A DNA stretch of 64,000 nt. Source: Callorhinus ursinus. Lineage: Eukaryota; Chordata; Mammalia; Carnivora; Otariidae. The stretch covers positions 13,432,924 to 13,496,923 of the forward strand of contig NW_020312827.1 in assembly GCF_003265705.1 (NCBI RefSeq). The letters run 5' to 3'. A program made the translations under genes and the position numbers. The number at the start of each line of letters is the position of its first letter. Position 1 is the stretch's first letter. The notes under the pieces were generated by a model that saw only the letters and a program-made list of their open reading frames with translations, did no database searches and was not told the origin of the DNA. This document shows positions 20,811-32,950 of the stretch, piece by piece.

Positions 20811-23800
20811 CGAGAATAGTAACCCCCCCAACACACACATACACTACCATAACCACCACTTAAAAAAAAAAACCAAAAAAACCTGCATGTCATCACAGAT
20901 GCCTGGAGAACATGTTGGCTTCTGTAAGCTTTCCCACAGCATCTGCTGAAACCCGAGACCATGCCTGTCAAATCAAGGTCATTTTACAACAACAACCAAA
21001 AATGCAGTCTCCGGATTTCATAACCATGTTTTATTAAGCATATGTGAGGGGAAAAAAAAAACCTTAAAACGAGGATGAGCACACGTGCTTACTTAACGGT
21101 TGGCTACCTCTGAGTTGTGCAAGGGAAAGCCAAGAAGGTATTTGAGCACTTCATTGTGGAATCAAACTGATTTGTAGGTCCTACTGTTAGAACGAAGCTC
21201 TCTTTAGAGCCGTAAAGACTGGAGTGTTGCCCGTGGCTGAAGAGTCACTTGGGGGAGGTATAATGAAGAGTCTATGTTTGCAAGAGGGTTCAAAGTTGAA
21301 CTGTAGCAATTGAATTCAAAGAACTGGCATTTTGGAACCCTGAACTAAGGCAAATCAACTGGCTGGTGATTTGCAAAGTACAGGGGAGGGTGTTCTCAAT
21401 AGCTGAGCAGGGAGAGGAAAGCTCCACCAAGTAGAGCTAAACTGTTTCAAAAACTGCAGTTAGTATTTGATTAACTTAGAAAAGTTTCCCCTTCTTTTGT
21501 AGATGAGGAGAGTGCTTTTAGTTTTAAGTTTTCAAAATCAGAGTTGTGACTCTTTCCGATATCTTGGTAATGGTTTCAGTGAGGAGGGGGAAGAAGGGAG
21601 AAAAGTTTGGAGACCCTCCCCCTTTTCCCTTTGCTGAGTGAAAAATAACCAAGGAGGCCCTCTCCTCAATTTTGACTTGGACGGTCAACGTGGAAGCTTG
21701 TAAATATAATGCCAAAGTGTTTCTTATGTTTCTCTAATCTTGTCAGTGGTAGTCTTTAAATTCTAAATTCTTGATATTCATTTAGTAATATCTTCCTTCC
21801 AATCATGATTTATAGCATTGTCTTGCTTTATCTTAATTGAAATTGGTCAGTTTTAAATATTACTTAATTAACACTTTTATCTTTTTGAAAAGCGGCAAAT
21901 TTTTCTTTGTTTTTATCAACTAATTGCATGGGGTAAGAGAGAAAGTGGAAAGAATCCTGACTGTATTTTAATGTTTACATAACATCCTGCTCCTATGCCA
22001 TAGGAAGTATGGACTTTAGAAGAAACACAGCGGTATAACAGTCACCTGCTGGGTTGATTCAGCATATATATTTCATGATCCCATGTTGTTAAATATTTAA
22101 CTGATTGGGGTTTGGTGAAAAAGGTTGTGTTTAATGGCACAACGGTTCTCTTTTAGCAAAGGATTTCCTGCAGGGAGCTTTCTTATCTACAAGTATGGTC
22201 ATTGGCAGGAAGCAAGTCAGTTGCTTGTTTTTACAAACTGAAGGAAATGAATGGGATTTGTTGGTTTCTAGAATCTGCCTTCCTTCTCCATTGTCTGTCA
22301 AATAGTTTGCTCAGAATTTCTAAAGCGACTCCAAATCTTTGGCATTTCTGTTTATTTATTTTTGACTGTGGGATTAGAAAAATTGGTCATTATTTTACTG
22401 TGTACAATTTATTTTACCAATCCAAATGAACAAGATGTTCAATAATATTCTAATTCATTTTCAGTTGTCAGATCTACACATACTCACTGAAGCTGGTGTT
22501 TTTTGATAGCTATGCCAAATTTCTAATCATTCAGAATACCAACCAAATGCCAGTTTCATGGAGAGGTAAAGGGAGAGAGGCACCTTCATCCTTTTCTTTG
22601 CTTATCAGAAGAAAATTCATAAAGACTGAATGTCAGGTATATCCCTACTTTGCTGATGGCAAAAGATTGGTGTAGGGGGAGAATCGGAAATGGGGGGGCA
22701 GTGCTAAATACAGTGTACAATCCATGTGAGAAAACCAAATCTCAACCTTGAAGAGATTTCTTGCACAAAACTCTGGATTCCTTTTTGGATATCATCAATA
22801 AACACATTTAGTTATTTTAATTTGTGTATGTTTCAAACTCTGGAAGAGAAAACAAGGGTGAGCTTCTTTAAAGGAAAAGAAGTACAGAAACCTACATTTG
22901 AAGGAAACGGCCCCGGGGGGATGGGTAAGAGTGTCTGAGGGAGGGAATGATTTGTTGCAATGGTTTTTACACATTTTTGAAGACATCATTTTTGTTTTAT
23001 ATTTAACACTGAATGGAATCTTATGCAAGGCCTTAATCCATGAGTGGAATAGGAACAGAGCTGTTGGGGGGAACCAAGAACCAGGAGCTCAGAGCCTGAT
23101 GTCTTCCCCTGGGCTGTGCCTGGGGCTCACCCTAGAACCCTACTACCTCTGTGAAACCGTCTGAAAATCACTGCTTTTAAAGTGTCCAAAATATTCTCTA
23201 AAGAAGGCCCAAGGGAATGGCTTGCAAAGAGCCCCCGGAACCTCTTAGCTGAAGAGAGAACTTTTGCCTTGACAATTTAAGAGGCGCTTGTGCTCAGAGT
23301 GAGTAGGAAAAAGGCGCGTACTGCAATATACTTTAATAAGCCAGCGTGTCTTATAGCAAATGGTTCGGCTGGCCATAAATATGGCAAAGCCCTGGACCAG
23401 TCTCTAATAAGGGAAGGGAAAGGATGTTTTTAGGGGTTACTTACAAACCAGGGCCCCCTTTCCCTATAAGCTATGGGAATATTGCGTAGACATATTTGAG
23501 AGTACTTGGTTATGATTATTCCAGAATACATGGATTTATTCTGTTGCTGCCTCGGGGTCTGTTATATCACTGTTATCCTATTTGTCACTGAAAATTATTT
23601 CATATTACGTGTCGTTCATGAAATGAAAGTTTGCCAAGCTATATAATCTGCTTGGCAGACTCAGTCATGTTTTGCGTGTTGAGTAAAATGATAACACACA
23701 GATGATATTTGAATATCATCAAGTATATTCGCATTATCTCCTCTCTTGTGCGATTGACTGAAATGGCAGTGTTGGGGTTGGGCTCGGTCCTCCTCGCTCA

Positions 23801-24174
23801 CGTCCCAGAGCTACGAGATTGCTAGGGGTGGTGGACAGAGAAATCCCCTTCAGTTGCACTGTGGATTTTCATGACCACTCGATTCTCATGCGCACGGTTA
23901 TGGAGGTGAGGAGAAATTGGTGGACCCTTCAGGCAGACTGTAGTGCATTGTGCTCCTTGTGGCCACAGCCATCCTCCCTGCATCGATTCCTGGAGGATGT
24001 GTAGTGGGGCTGTTTGTACAAGTAGGAAGGACAGACCCTTCTCTACAATCACCCATTACTTCCGCGGGGTTTGCAGTCCCTGTTACCTGCGTGGGGTTGG
24101 AAATGGCAATTAGAATGATCAGTGTTCTAGGAAGTTGCAGGTCTTCCAACAATTTGTGCTGGAACTTTTTCTTT

Positions 24175-24296
24175 TCCTTTCTTTCTTTCCTTCTTTTTTT
24201 TTTTTAAAGTAGGCGCCGCACTCACAGTGGGGCTTGAACTCACGACCCTGAAATCAAGCATTGCAGGCTCTACCCACTGAGCCAGTCCGGCGCCCT
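24175..24296 (-). mobile_element. Old-type Can-SINE, antisense
   Basis: Compact body without a long CT run: GTGGGGCTTGAACTCACGAC, GAAATCAAGCATTGCAGG, TACCCACTGAGCCAGTCCGG head. Flanks GGAACTTTTTCTTTT and GGCACTTTTTCTATTT form an imperfect duplication. This is the version closest to the parental tRNA-Lys. Confidence 0.85.
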
Positions 24297-25039
24297 GGGG
24301 CACTTTTTCTATTTTTAAGAAAATATTTCCTCTACAAAGATGAAACTAGTATGAGCACAAAATAGTTGGCTGTGGTAGTGGATGGAGAGAAAATGATTGT
24401 GGTTGACTTTTATTTGTTGAATTGCGTGGAAGAACGCTTTTCCTGTGTAGGCTGTTGAAAGCTCTTATTCCTCCTCCCACTGCATTTCAAAGGAGAATCA
24501 GCGTGTACGCAGAAATCCCATGGAACTGTCCCAAGGCATACTCATGAAAATAGACCAGTGATTCCTCCTGAGTGAGCATTTAAATTCTGATGTTCTTGGG
24601 GACTTTTTTTTTTAACTCAAGAATTCGGTCCAGTTACTGGGACCTGGCAGAAATCGCTAGTGTAGGACTTAAGCTGTTACGCAGAGTGTGCGCTGTGTAC
24701 CTTTCTTAAGATTCGGATAACGGCAGGTTCTCCTTGAAGAGGGGACTTAAGTATATTATACAAGGTTAGATTTCAGATAATCTCAGGTTATGTCTTCACA
24801 CCCTGATATTTTCTGATTCAGTTAACATTTTTGCAGCCTTTCAAACAATTACTGTTTAATGACTAGTTAATACAGATCTCTAAATTAAGGTAGTCATACT
24901 GTTTTGTGGGGCTAGATTTAGCATTTATAGTGGTCTCTTGAAAAAGGAATAAGTTGCTCTCGGCAAGTTTAGCAGTATTGGGTAACAGAAAAATCATATC
25001 ACACTAGTAAGAGGCTTTCCTTTAAAAGGTGCCTCCCCA

Positions 25040-25253
25040 GGGTGCCTGAGTGGCTCAGTGGGTTGGGCATCTGACTTCTGCTCAGGTCTTACCTCAGTGT
25101 CCTGGTTAGAGCCCTGCCTCAGGCACTGCGCTCAGTGAGGAGTCTACTTCTTCTCCCTCCCTTTCCCTCTCCCTTTGCCCTTTCCCCTGCTTATGCTATT
25201 TCTCTCCCTCTCTCTTTCTCAAATAAATAAATAAATAAATAAAATCTTTTTTT
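25040..25253 (+). mobile_element. Can-SINE, full length, diverged
   Basis: GGGTGCCTGAGTGGCTCAGT head, CTTACCTCAGTGTCCTGG, a CT-rich run and repeated AAATAAATAAAT before AAAATC. Nearly identical 17-bp flanks (TAAAAGGTGCCTCCCCA and TTAAAGCTGCCTCCCCA) at 25023-25039 and 25254-25270. Confidence 0.93.
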
Positions 25254-25317
25254 TTAAAGCTGCCTCCCCATATGATTTTAATTGATTCTTATAATCTGGT
25301 ATTCATATACCGCTACC

Positions 25318-25445
25318 AGTGTTACTACTAAGTAATGATAAATATGCAGTAATGTCCCATTTTACAGATAAAGAAACTGAGGCCCTGTGTTCCTAGGGCC
25401 ACATACTTGTTGGTCGCCAGCCAGTTCTGACTCCCAAATTCCAGG
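25318..25445 (-). mobile_element. MIR SINE, antisense
   Basis: TCCCATTTTACAGATAAAGA, AACTGAGGCCCTG and 'GTTCTGACTCCCAAATTCC' give the MIR core and its tRNA-side neighbour in reverse. Starts about 50 bp after the preceding SINE. Confidence 0.7.
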
Positions 25446-25449
25446 CATT

Positions 25450-26780
25450 TTTTTTCCACCCCGCTGGCTACCTCACAACTGTTCAACTGTTTCTGTTCCA
25501 GGGTTGATGACTTACCCTTCCATGCTCAAATGGAATCTCCTCCTGGGAAAAAAATCACAGGGTGGGGTAGGGAATATTTGATCTGACTTTGACAAGAAAC
25601 AGGGTTTTGCTCCTGGACATTCTGTGTTCCCACGTCTGGCCAGTAGGGATGCAAGGGACTTTTTAGTTCCCTTGTCAGAGACTATGCTAATTCCTCTTCG
25701 TCTTTTGAATTTTCCTTCATCTACCTCCGAGCACATTCACCTGCTTGGTAAACAAAAGGCTGTTACCACAGGGATATGACTTTCCTGAATTACCCAAATA
25801 TTGCACTTCATCTTTCTGTTGTGGCATCCGCAGAAAGGGATTTCCTAGACAACGTTCACTTTTGTAATTCATAGGAGCAGCCCAACAAACTCAGAGGGGC
25901 AAATACAATGACATCTCCTTTATTTTATGAATAAAAAACAGGGGACTTACCTTGTCAGGTTAGCAGGCTGTCTGGTATCTCCTTCTTGGGGCCCCCCCTA
26001 CCCCTAAGTTATACAAACCCCATATGGGTTGATACACACCGAGTGGAGCGGGGTCCCTCTGGCCTCTCATCTAAGCCCAGAGCTCTGCTTCTTGCAAGCT
26101 GGCAGAACAGGCTTCAGCCAGAGAACGTTTGTGGGGACTTGTTCATGCCGTTAGCAGCAGTGGGAGGTTGGGCTGGCATGCACTAGGATGTCAGGCCCCA
26201 AAGGGAAGTGGCCAGGGCATCAGTAGCTCCTACCACCACTCTACTCTTTAGCTCCTTCCACGGGGTCAGAGATGTAGACATTTTAGAAGAATAATCATTT
26301 TTAATAGTCCTCTGGACTTCAGAATGAATGAAGACCCTGGGAGAGTGGTTTTTAAGTCCAAACAAACAGGAACAGGAGAAGTCGCGCCAGTTCTGAGTCT
26401 AAGCATTCAGGCAGAAATGTTCAACGAGGGCATTCATTTTGTTGTTTTTCCTGTTACCAGCATTATCCTGTTTCCCAGGTTGGAACACTTGGACACTTAC
26501 TTGCTTTCCATCCATGTATCTCATTTATCACCAGAGCTGCTTGCTGCTTTCTTGGAAATGCACCTTGTATACGTCTCCGCCTCTTGAGTGCTGGTGCCTC
26601 GCGCCTGGGAGACCGCAGGTCTCCTTGAAGGGGCTCTGTGCCACCTGTTCTCTTTCCTTCCCCTGTACTCCTGAAGACTTGTCTTCCCCCAAAACACTCT
26701 GGAAGTGCCTCTGCCACGTAGAGCTGTGTGTGACCTTGACCTAAGACCCGGTGATATGGAAAGAAGACTCAGTAATGTGG
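25450..26780. other. No recognised gene
   Basis: Apparently unique sequence. Overlapping frames of 84-110 codons near 26439-26853 are open on both strands and have no recognisable domain. I see no convincing splice-bounded exon. Confidence 0.35.
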
Positions 26781-26784
26781 AAAT

Positions 26785-26900
26785 CCTGAACGGATTATTG
26801 TGAAGGTTAATCATAGGGTCCCCGAGAAGCGCTTGGCACAGAGCCTGGCACATAGTTGCAACTTACCGTAGCGATTTGTATTGTTGTGTTGTTATTGGTG
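26785..26900 (+). mobile_element. MIR SINE 3' part
   Basis: 'GGTTAATCATAGGG', then CGCTTGGCACAGAGCCTGGC, ACATAGTTGCAACTTACCG and a T/G-rich end match the MIR 3' half. Confidence 0.7.
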
Positions 26901-27627
26901 TTAGTCCCTCAGCGACGGAGAACCTGTGTGGTGGCTTTCTGTGGCTCCCCTTACCAAGTCTGTCTTCCTGTGTCCGGCCAGACCTTCTGTGACCTGGCCT
27001 TACCCATTAGGGCTCAGGGAATGCCTCTGGAACTGAACCCCGGACTCGCCTTGCCCCTTTCAGCTCCGCTGCCTCCGTTTATATTGTTCCTAGTTCCTAT
27101 GATCCCCTGACCACAACCACCTTCTTCCTGCATTCACATGTTGGAAGGACACCAGTTTCGCCCATCCTGCAGCTCCAGCGTATAGAGAAAATGCAGTTTA
27201 TTCCTTTTTTTTCTACAGCGAAGCTTCTTTCCCAGCACGCACCTGTTGATTATCAGAAAAAAGAATAATAACTTTTGATCCTATCTATTTTAAAACTTAG
27301 TGCGGTCGGATAATAATTACAGTCCCTTACAGTAATTCTTAGTCTTCCTGGGAGAATACTGCCCATTCGCTCAGGTTGTCCCCGCTCCTTTGCCTGTGAT
27401 GGTGTGTGTGTGAGAAGGAGTGTCAAGCATGCTCCTCCCTTGTATTTCTTCCCGAGGACGAGCAGATTCAGGCTCCATAGGTGGGTGACCTCTGCTCTTG
27501 GGGACTGTGTCCCTTGCCCACTGGTGCTGCTTGTTTTATACTAGCAGTTGAAGCCTGTGACTCTTATTACACATAATCTAATCCAGGGGTTTTCAAAGAC
27601 CCACAGGAAGATACAAATACATTGTCA

Positions 27628-27832
27628 GGGTGCCTGGGTGGCTCAGTCGGTTAAGTGTCCAATTCTTGGTTTCTGCTCAGGTCATGATCTCAGGGTTGTG
27701 GGATTAAGCCCCACATCGGGCTCTGCACTCAATTGGGAGTCTGTTTGAGATAATCTCTCTCCCTGTCCCTCTGCCCCTCCCCCACCACTCTCACTCTCTG
27801 TCTCTTAAATAAATCTTTAAAAAAAAAAAAAC
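27628..27832 (+). mobile_element. Can-SINE, full length
   Basis: GGGTGCCTGGGTGGCTCAGT head, GGTCATGATCTCAGGGTTGT box, 'GAGATAATCTCTCTCCC' CT region and TTAAATAAATC followed by an A run. Target duplication is weak (AGATAC both sides), so the exact left edge is uncertain. Confidence 0.92.
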
Positions 27833-28879
27833 AGATACTAGTAAGCACCTATGGACATTGTATACATTGATGGACCATACAGAAGATAGTATAATTCTTG
27901 CTACACTCCATACACTCTGGTCTCCATTCTTTTTTATTTTATTCTATTTTATTTAATTAAAAAAAACCTCACTGTGACACTCCCCGCTGACTTAGTCTCA
28001 CCTCAGCTCCCATGAGGCGCAAACTCTGAGTTTTAGCCACATCCTCCATCAGCTTTCTGGTCTGGTGGGCTTGGCAAGGGATCCCCTCCTCTGGCCACAG
28101 CCAACTCAAGGCAAGTGCATGGTTCTTAGCTCAACCTCCTCCCCCTCCTTAACTACCTGCTCCCTCTGCTTGAGCACGCTGTCACACTGGGCTGATGAAG
28201 CTGTGCCCCACGCTGGTGCAGGCCATCTCTTCTCAGGGCTCCACATGGTGCAGGAAGATGGGCACAAGGACATCCCTCTGCACCCAGTGTACTTTGTCCA
28301 GTCCGGAGGCAGAATCACCCAGGAGTAGGTCAGACCAAGCAAGAAACACCCCACTTTCCTCTTTTCTTCTCTCCTATTTCTTTCCCGTAATTATCTGGAC
28401 CCAGAAAGCGGTGGATTCTTCTTTAGCCTCCCCTTCACCACCACTTCCTTGCACCATTAAGGTAGGGAGATTAGAGACTTCCCTGTCCCTGATGTGTGAA
28501 AGTAGCATCTTCCGCTGTCTTCCAGTAGATTCTTTGAGTTGGGTCCTCCAGATTCCTGGTAAATGGTGGAAAATCCTGTCCCAGGACAAAGCTTGACTTT
28601 CAAGGTTGTGGAATTTCTGCCCGTGGCACAGTCTACTTCCTGCCTGTGTACATTCTGTGCAAGTTTTAGCTAACAATCACATTTCAAAGACCGACCCCCC
28701 ACCGCCTTGCAGCTAAGAATGGCAAAACTCTAGCTTCTGGGATGCGAGTAGATGTGTGGGGTTTCCGTCTGGTTGTGTCCTTGTTTTTCTTTATAGTTTT
28801 ATCACATACTTTCTTTTTTTAGCCTAAAACTACACATAGTTTAGTTTTGCCTGCTTTCATATAAATGGGAACATTATAG

Positions 28880-28911
<32 letters not shown>
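28880..28911. repeat. (TG)n microsatellite
   Basis: About 15 uninterrupted GT/TG dinucleotides inside the antisense old L1. A pure dinucleotide run of this length is likely to be length-polymorphic. The flanking phrase ATAAATGGGAACA occurs on both sides (28861 and 28941). Confidence 0.95.
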
Positions 28912-28914
<3 letters not shown>

Positions 28915-29420
28915 GTCTCATGGTTTAAAATATGTTTCTTATAAATGGGAACAAAAAAATGGAAAGCCTCTGCATTGTGGTAATTGTCTAGATATGGAAT
29001 TTCTGGTCATAGGGTATAAGCATCTTAATGCAAATTGGTTTCAAAAGTGCCTGTGCCAATTTACATTCCCACCAGTAGTGAATATATTTTTCTGTTGTTT
29101 CATGTTCTCAAGACATTTAATATTGTCAGACTTTAAAAGTTTTGCCAGTATAATAAGTGTAAAATAATCTCATTGTTATTTAAATTATTTTGGTTATCGA
29201 TAAGCTTGAGTATCTTTTCATAAGTTTATTGGTCATGTATGTTTCTTCATTTGTGAAGTTCCTATTTGCTTTTCCATCTAGTGTTTTCCAAAAAACTTAG
29301 TTTCTTAGATTTCTGTAGTATCTCTTTGTTTATTTTCTGCTGTATCTTTATTGTTTTTACTCTTGTGTTTATTATTTTATTTTTTTTAACTTCCTGAGAT
29401 GGCAGTTTTTGAAGTTTTCT

Positions 29421-29537
29421 ATTTTTTCTTTTAAAGATTTTATTTTAAGGGAATCTCTACACCCAACGTGGGGCTTGAACTCACGACTCTGAGATCAAGA
29501 GATACAACTTCTTCCAACTGAGCCAGTCAGGTGCCCC
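29421..29537 (-). mobile_element. Old-type Can-SINE, antisense
   Basis: AATCTCTACACCCAACGTGG, GGGCTTGAACTCACGACTCT, GAGATCAAGAG and AGCCAGTCAGGTGCCCC. Duplication TGAAGTTTTCT at 29410-29420 and 29538-29548. Confidence 0.9.
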
Positions 29538-30110
29538 TGAAGTTTTCTTTTTTAATACAAAAATGCAAGCTATAAATGACCTCCTAAGTACTGAGTTAGT
29601 GCTATCTCAGTAGTTATAGTATGTAAAATTTTCACTGTTGTTCAGTTCTAATTAACTTCTAAATTTATTATGACTTTTTCTTTGTTCTATGGATTATTTA
29701 AAAGTGTTTTGTATCTTTCAAGTTATTTTTTCATTATTGATTTCTAACAATTGCATTTTTGTCATAGAACACAGTCTTATGATGTCAATTATGGAACATT
29801 AAGTCAAGCTTGTTAACCTAGTTTTTAAATCTTTACTATTTTTATTGATACTTTGCTGATCTATTTTTAATTGAGAGAAGTGTATTAAAATTTCTCACTG
29901 AGAATAGTTTATCACTTTTCTTGATATATTTTGAAGTTACATTATTTGATGTATATATTTAGAATTCTTCTGTCATCTTGGAGAATTGAATCTTTTATTA
30001 TTATGAAGGAATGCACTTTAACACTCATGCTGTTTTTTGTCCTTAAGTATATTTTGTCTGATGTTCATGCAACAACACTAGTCAACCATGGGCCATATTG
30101 ATTTCCTCTT

Positions 30111-30318
30111 TTTTTTTTTAAGATTTTATTTACTCATTTGAGACACAGAGGTACAGAGAGAGAGAGAGAGAGCATGAGCAAGGGGAGAGGCAGAGGGAGA
30201 GGGAGAAGCAGACTCCCCACTGAGCCAGGAGCCCGACATGGGACTCGATCCTGGGACCCTGGGACCATGACCCGAACTGAAGGCAGACACTTAATGACTG
30301 AGCCACCCAGGCGCCCCT
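30111..30318 (-). mobile_element. Can-SINE, antisense
   Basis: GAGCCACCCAGGCGCCCC head at right, 'CCTGGGACCCTGGGACCATG' body, GA run and AAGATTTTATTTACTCATTT at left. Flanks share TTCCTCTTT, an imperfect duplication. Confidence 0.93.
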
Positions 30319-32539
30319 CAGCTTCCTCTTTATTAATTTTTGCTACTTGTTTTTCCATCCTTTGTTTTTTTAAACTCTTTGTCCCCTAGTATTTTGGATG
30401 TATTTTTTATATGTGACATAGGTGGATGTTGTTTTTAGGCAGTCTGTAAATATCTCTTAACTGAAATATGTCATGTTTACATTTATTGTAATTACAGATA
30501 TATTTCAATTTATCCTTCATGTTATTTTATCCTTTCCATTTGTCCTGCCTCTTCCATGTTTCTTTTTCTTTCATTTCTTGCCTTCTTTTGAATTGATGAG
30601 CTTTCCTTTCTTATTTTATATATTTTTCTATAGTAGTTTAGAAGTTTTACACTATTATTATTCTTTTAGTGGTTCTCTGGAAGTTTTAGCATGTATACTT
30701 ATCAAAGTCTAAAACTAATTCATATCTTTCCTTTCCTCCCAAACAATGAAAGGATCTTAGGCTACTTAACTACAGTCACTGCCCCCCACTTCCCCAAATT
30801 AGATCCCATTTTTGCTCAGTGTTTTAGGTGTATCTTATGTTTTTTTAACTTCACATGTTAGACATTACTATTATCATTTTAAAATAGAACTTTTTGTTCA
30901 GATTTACCCACATATTTACTACTTTCTTTGTTTATAATCCCTTCCTCTGCCCCCAGTCCTGCCCCACTGGATCACTTCTTTTCTTAGATTTCATTTAGTG
31001 TGGATCAGTTGAGGGAAAACTATTTCAGTTATTGTTTGTTGGAAAGTTCAAAGTTTTCTAAAAAATACAGTTTTGCTAGGTATAAAATCTATGTTTGCTA
31101 GGTATATAATTCTAGTTATTTTTCTGTCAACACGTTAAAAGATATTCTATTGTTTTCTGGTTTCCTCTGCTGAGAAGTCAATACTAAATCTAATTGTCAC
31201 TTTCATTGAAGGGTATTCTTTATTCAGTAGTACTTTATGGCTGCTCTTAGATATTTTGTCTTTGGTATTCTGCAATTTAATTATAAAGTATCTAGATGTG
31301 AATTTCTCTTTTATGTATTTATTTCATATGGGATTTTGGGGGGTTTTGTGAATTTATGGATTGAATTTTTTCATCAGTTATGGAAGATTGTCAGAATATT
31401 GTCCCTGCTCTGTACTCTTCTACTTCTGGCTTTCAGATTAAGTATATATTAAACTTTTGTTCTTTGTCTTCTCTATGTTTTAACCTCTTTTTCATGTTTT
31501 CTGTCTTTCTCTCTAATATCTTCATGTGCTACAATCTAGATATTTTCAGTATTTGTCAGTTTCCTCTATCCAATCTGTCTGATTTGCTCGCAGCTTATAT
31601 ACTTGTTTCCTTCTATTATTTAAACATTTATTTTATATCATGTGTCTAATGATTTTAAAAGTTGAAGTCTTTGTGGGTTCAATTCTACCATCTCTTGTTT
31701 CTGCTAGTTGTTCATGATGCTTTGTTTTCTTATGCATGTGTGTGTTTGTGGGTTTTATTTTATTTTACTGTGACCTAATTTTTTTTGAGACTTTATCAGT
31801 AGGAATTCTTTGAGGTTTGTATTGAGGTGAATTCTCTAGATTTTGCATTTGTTTCTGCCAGGTGCATGGTACCATAAACAGTCTGCAAAGCAAGGACTTA
31901 AAATTTTCTACTTGAGTTTTGGGGGATCAATCACATAATCAGTTCATATTCAAAACTCATGTGAAGGCTCTCTTGTGATTACAGATTTACAGTAAGGACT
32001 CTCTCTCCTCTACTCAACACGAATTTTGGAGACAAGCAATTCTGGAAGCCTTTTGGAGTCCTATCTATAGCAGAGCACCTCCTAGTATACTTTCTTTGTA
32101 CCTTGGTGAGTCCTGGCTTTGTTAGTGCTACCAAGTTTATTTGCTGTCCCCTGTGCTCTGCTATACTGTAAAAACAGAAGCTCAAGTTCACCCAGTTTGT
32201 TAAATGCCTTCAAGGTGAAAGCTGATGTAAGTGTTATGCTCTGAGTGTGCCCCATTTTCTTGTTGGCTCATACATCCATTTCAAACTGTTTTGAGGAATA
32301 TTTTGTCCGGCATCTTTAGTTGTTTCGAGGATTGGACAGATACCTTTTTTTGCCATAGTGCCAGAAAAAGAACTCCCATCCTTCTTTCTTTGTATTTTTT
32401 CTTCAATAGTCCCTGGATATATGAATGCCCCTGGGCAACTAGGGTGAAGATCGTGTGTGCATAAAGCAGTAGAGAGAAAGCACAATCATTATTTTCAAAA
32501 TATGACCTCCTTCTACACCTGTTTTAAGCCCTAACTTGT

Positions 32540-32950
32540 ATTAGTTGAGGTAATACTAGCTGCTTCAATAAAACCAACTGTGCAATGAATCAAAACAATA
32601 AAAGTTTATTCCTTACATATCCAAAGTGGGTGTCCTGAATGGAGAATGGCTCTCATTCAGGTGGTGATCGAGGGAACCAGGCTGTTTTCATTCTGGGGTT
32701 CTGCCATTTTCAACCAATGGCTCCCAAGGTCATTGTGCTTATTTGGATCACACTGGCAAAAAGGGGAAAGAATGTAGAAACTCAAGAGTGACATGTTTTT
32801 ACTGGCCATCCTAGATGTGGCACATTCCACTTCCTTTCCCAGTTATTAGCGAATACTTGGTAGGATTGCCACATCTGCCTGCAAGGAGGGTTGCTGGGAA
32901 AGGTAGTCTGGATGTGTGCCTAGGAGGAAGAAGAACAGGTATAATAAACA
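32540..32950 (-). mobile_element. Possible LTR-like old repeat, antisense
   Basis: On the minus strand a 'CCTCCTAGGCACACATCC' start leads to an 'AATAAACTTTTATTG' polyadenylation-like block and 'CTAATACAAG', an arrangement seen at the 3' ends of MaLR or related LTRs. The match is weak and I cannot fix the family. Confidence 0.3.

Larger units (their letters stand above)
18900..24170. other. Repeat-poor 5.3-kb interval downstream of the CpG island
   Basis: No Can-SINE, L1, LTR or MIR that I can recognise. Sequence is moderately AT-rich and complex. Small regulatory-like words occur at 20.0-20.8 kb (separate entries). Open frames are at most about 93 codons and lack recognisable domains. Likely intron 1 or an upstream regulatory region, depending on the direction of the island's transcript. 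Confidence 0.45.
28760..31900 (-). mobile_element. Old L1 (L1M/HAL1-like), antisense, with two SINEs
   Basis: T-rich plus strand reads as reversed old L1. 'CAATTTACATTCCCACCAG' and 'GAGTATCTTTTCATAAGTTT' lie near the left end and 'GTATATTTTGTCTGATGTTC' mid-way. ORF1/5' region blocks ('GTTTTCTGGTTTCCTCTGCT', 'GAGAAGTCAATACTAAATC') lie near 31.1 kb. All frames are broken. SINEs at 29421-29537 and 30111-30318 interrupt it. Boundaries are approximate, and more than one old element may be fused here. Confidence 0.6.
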
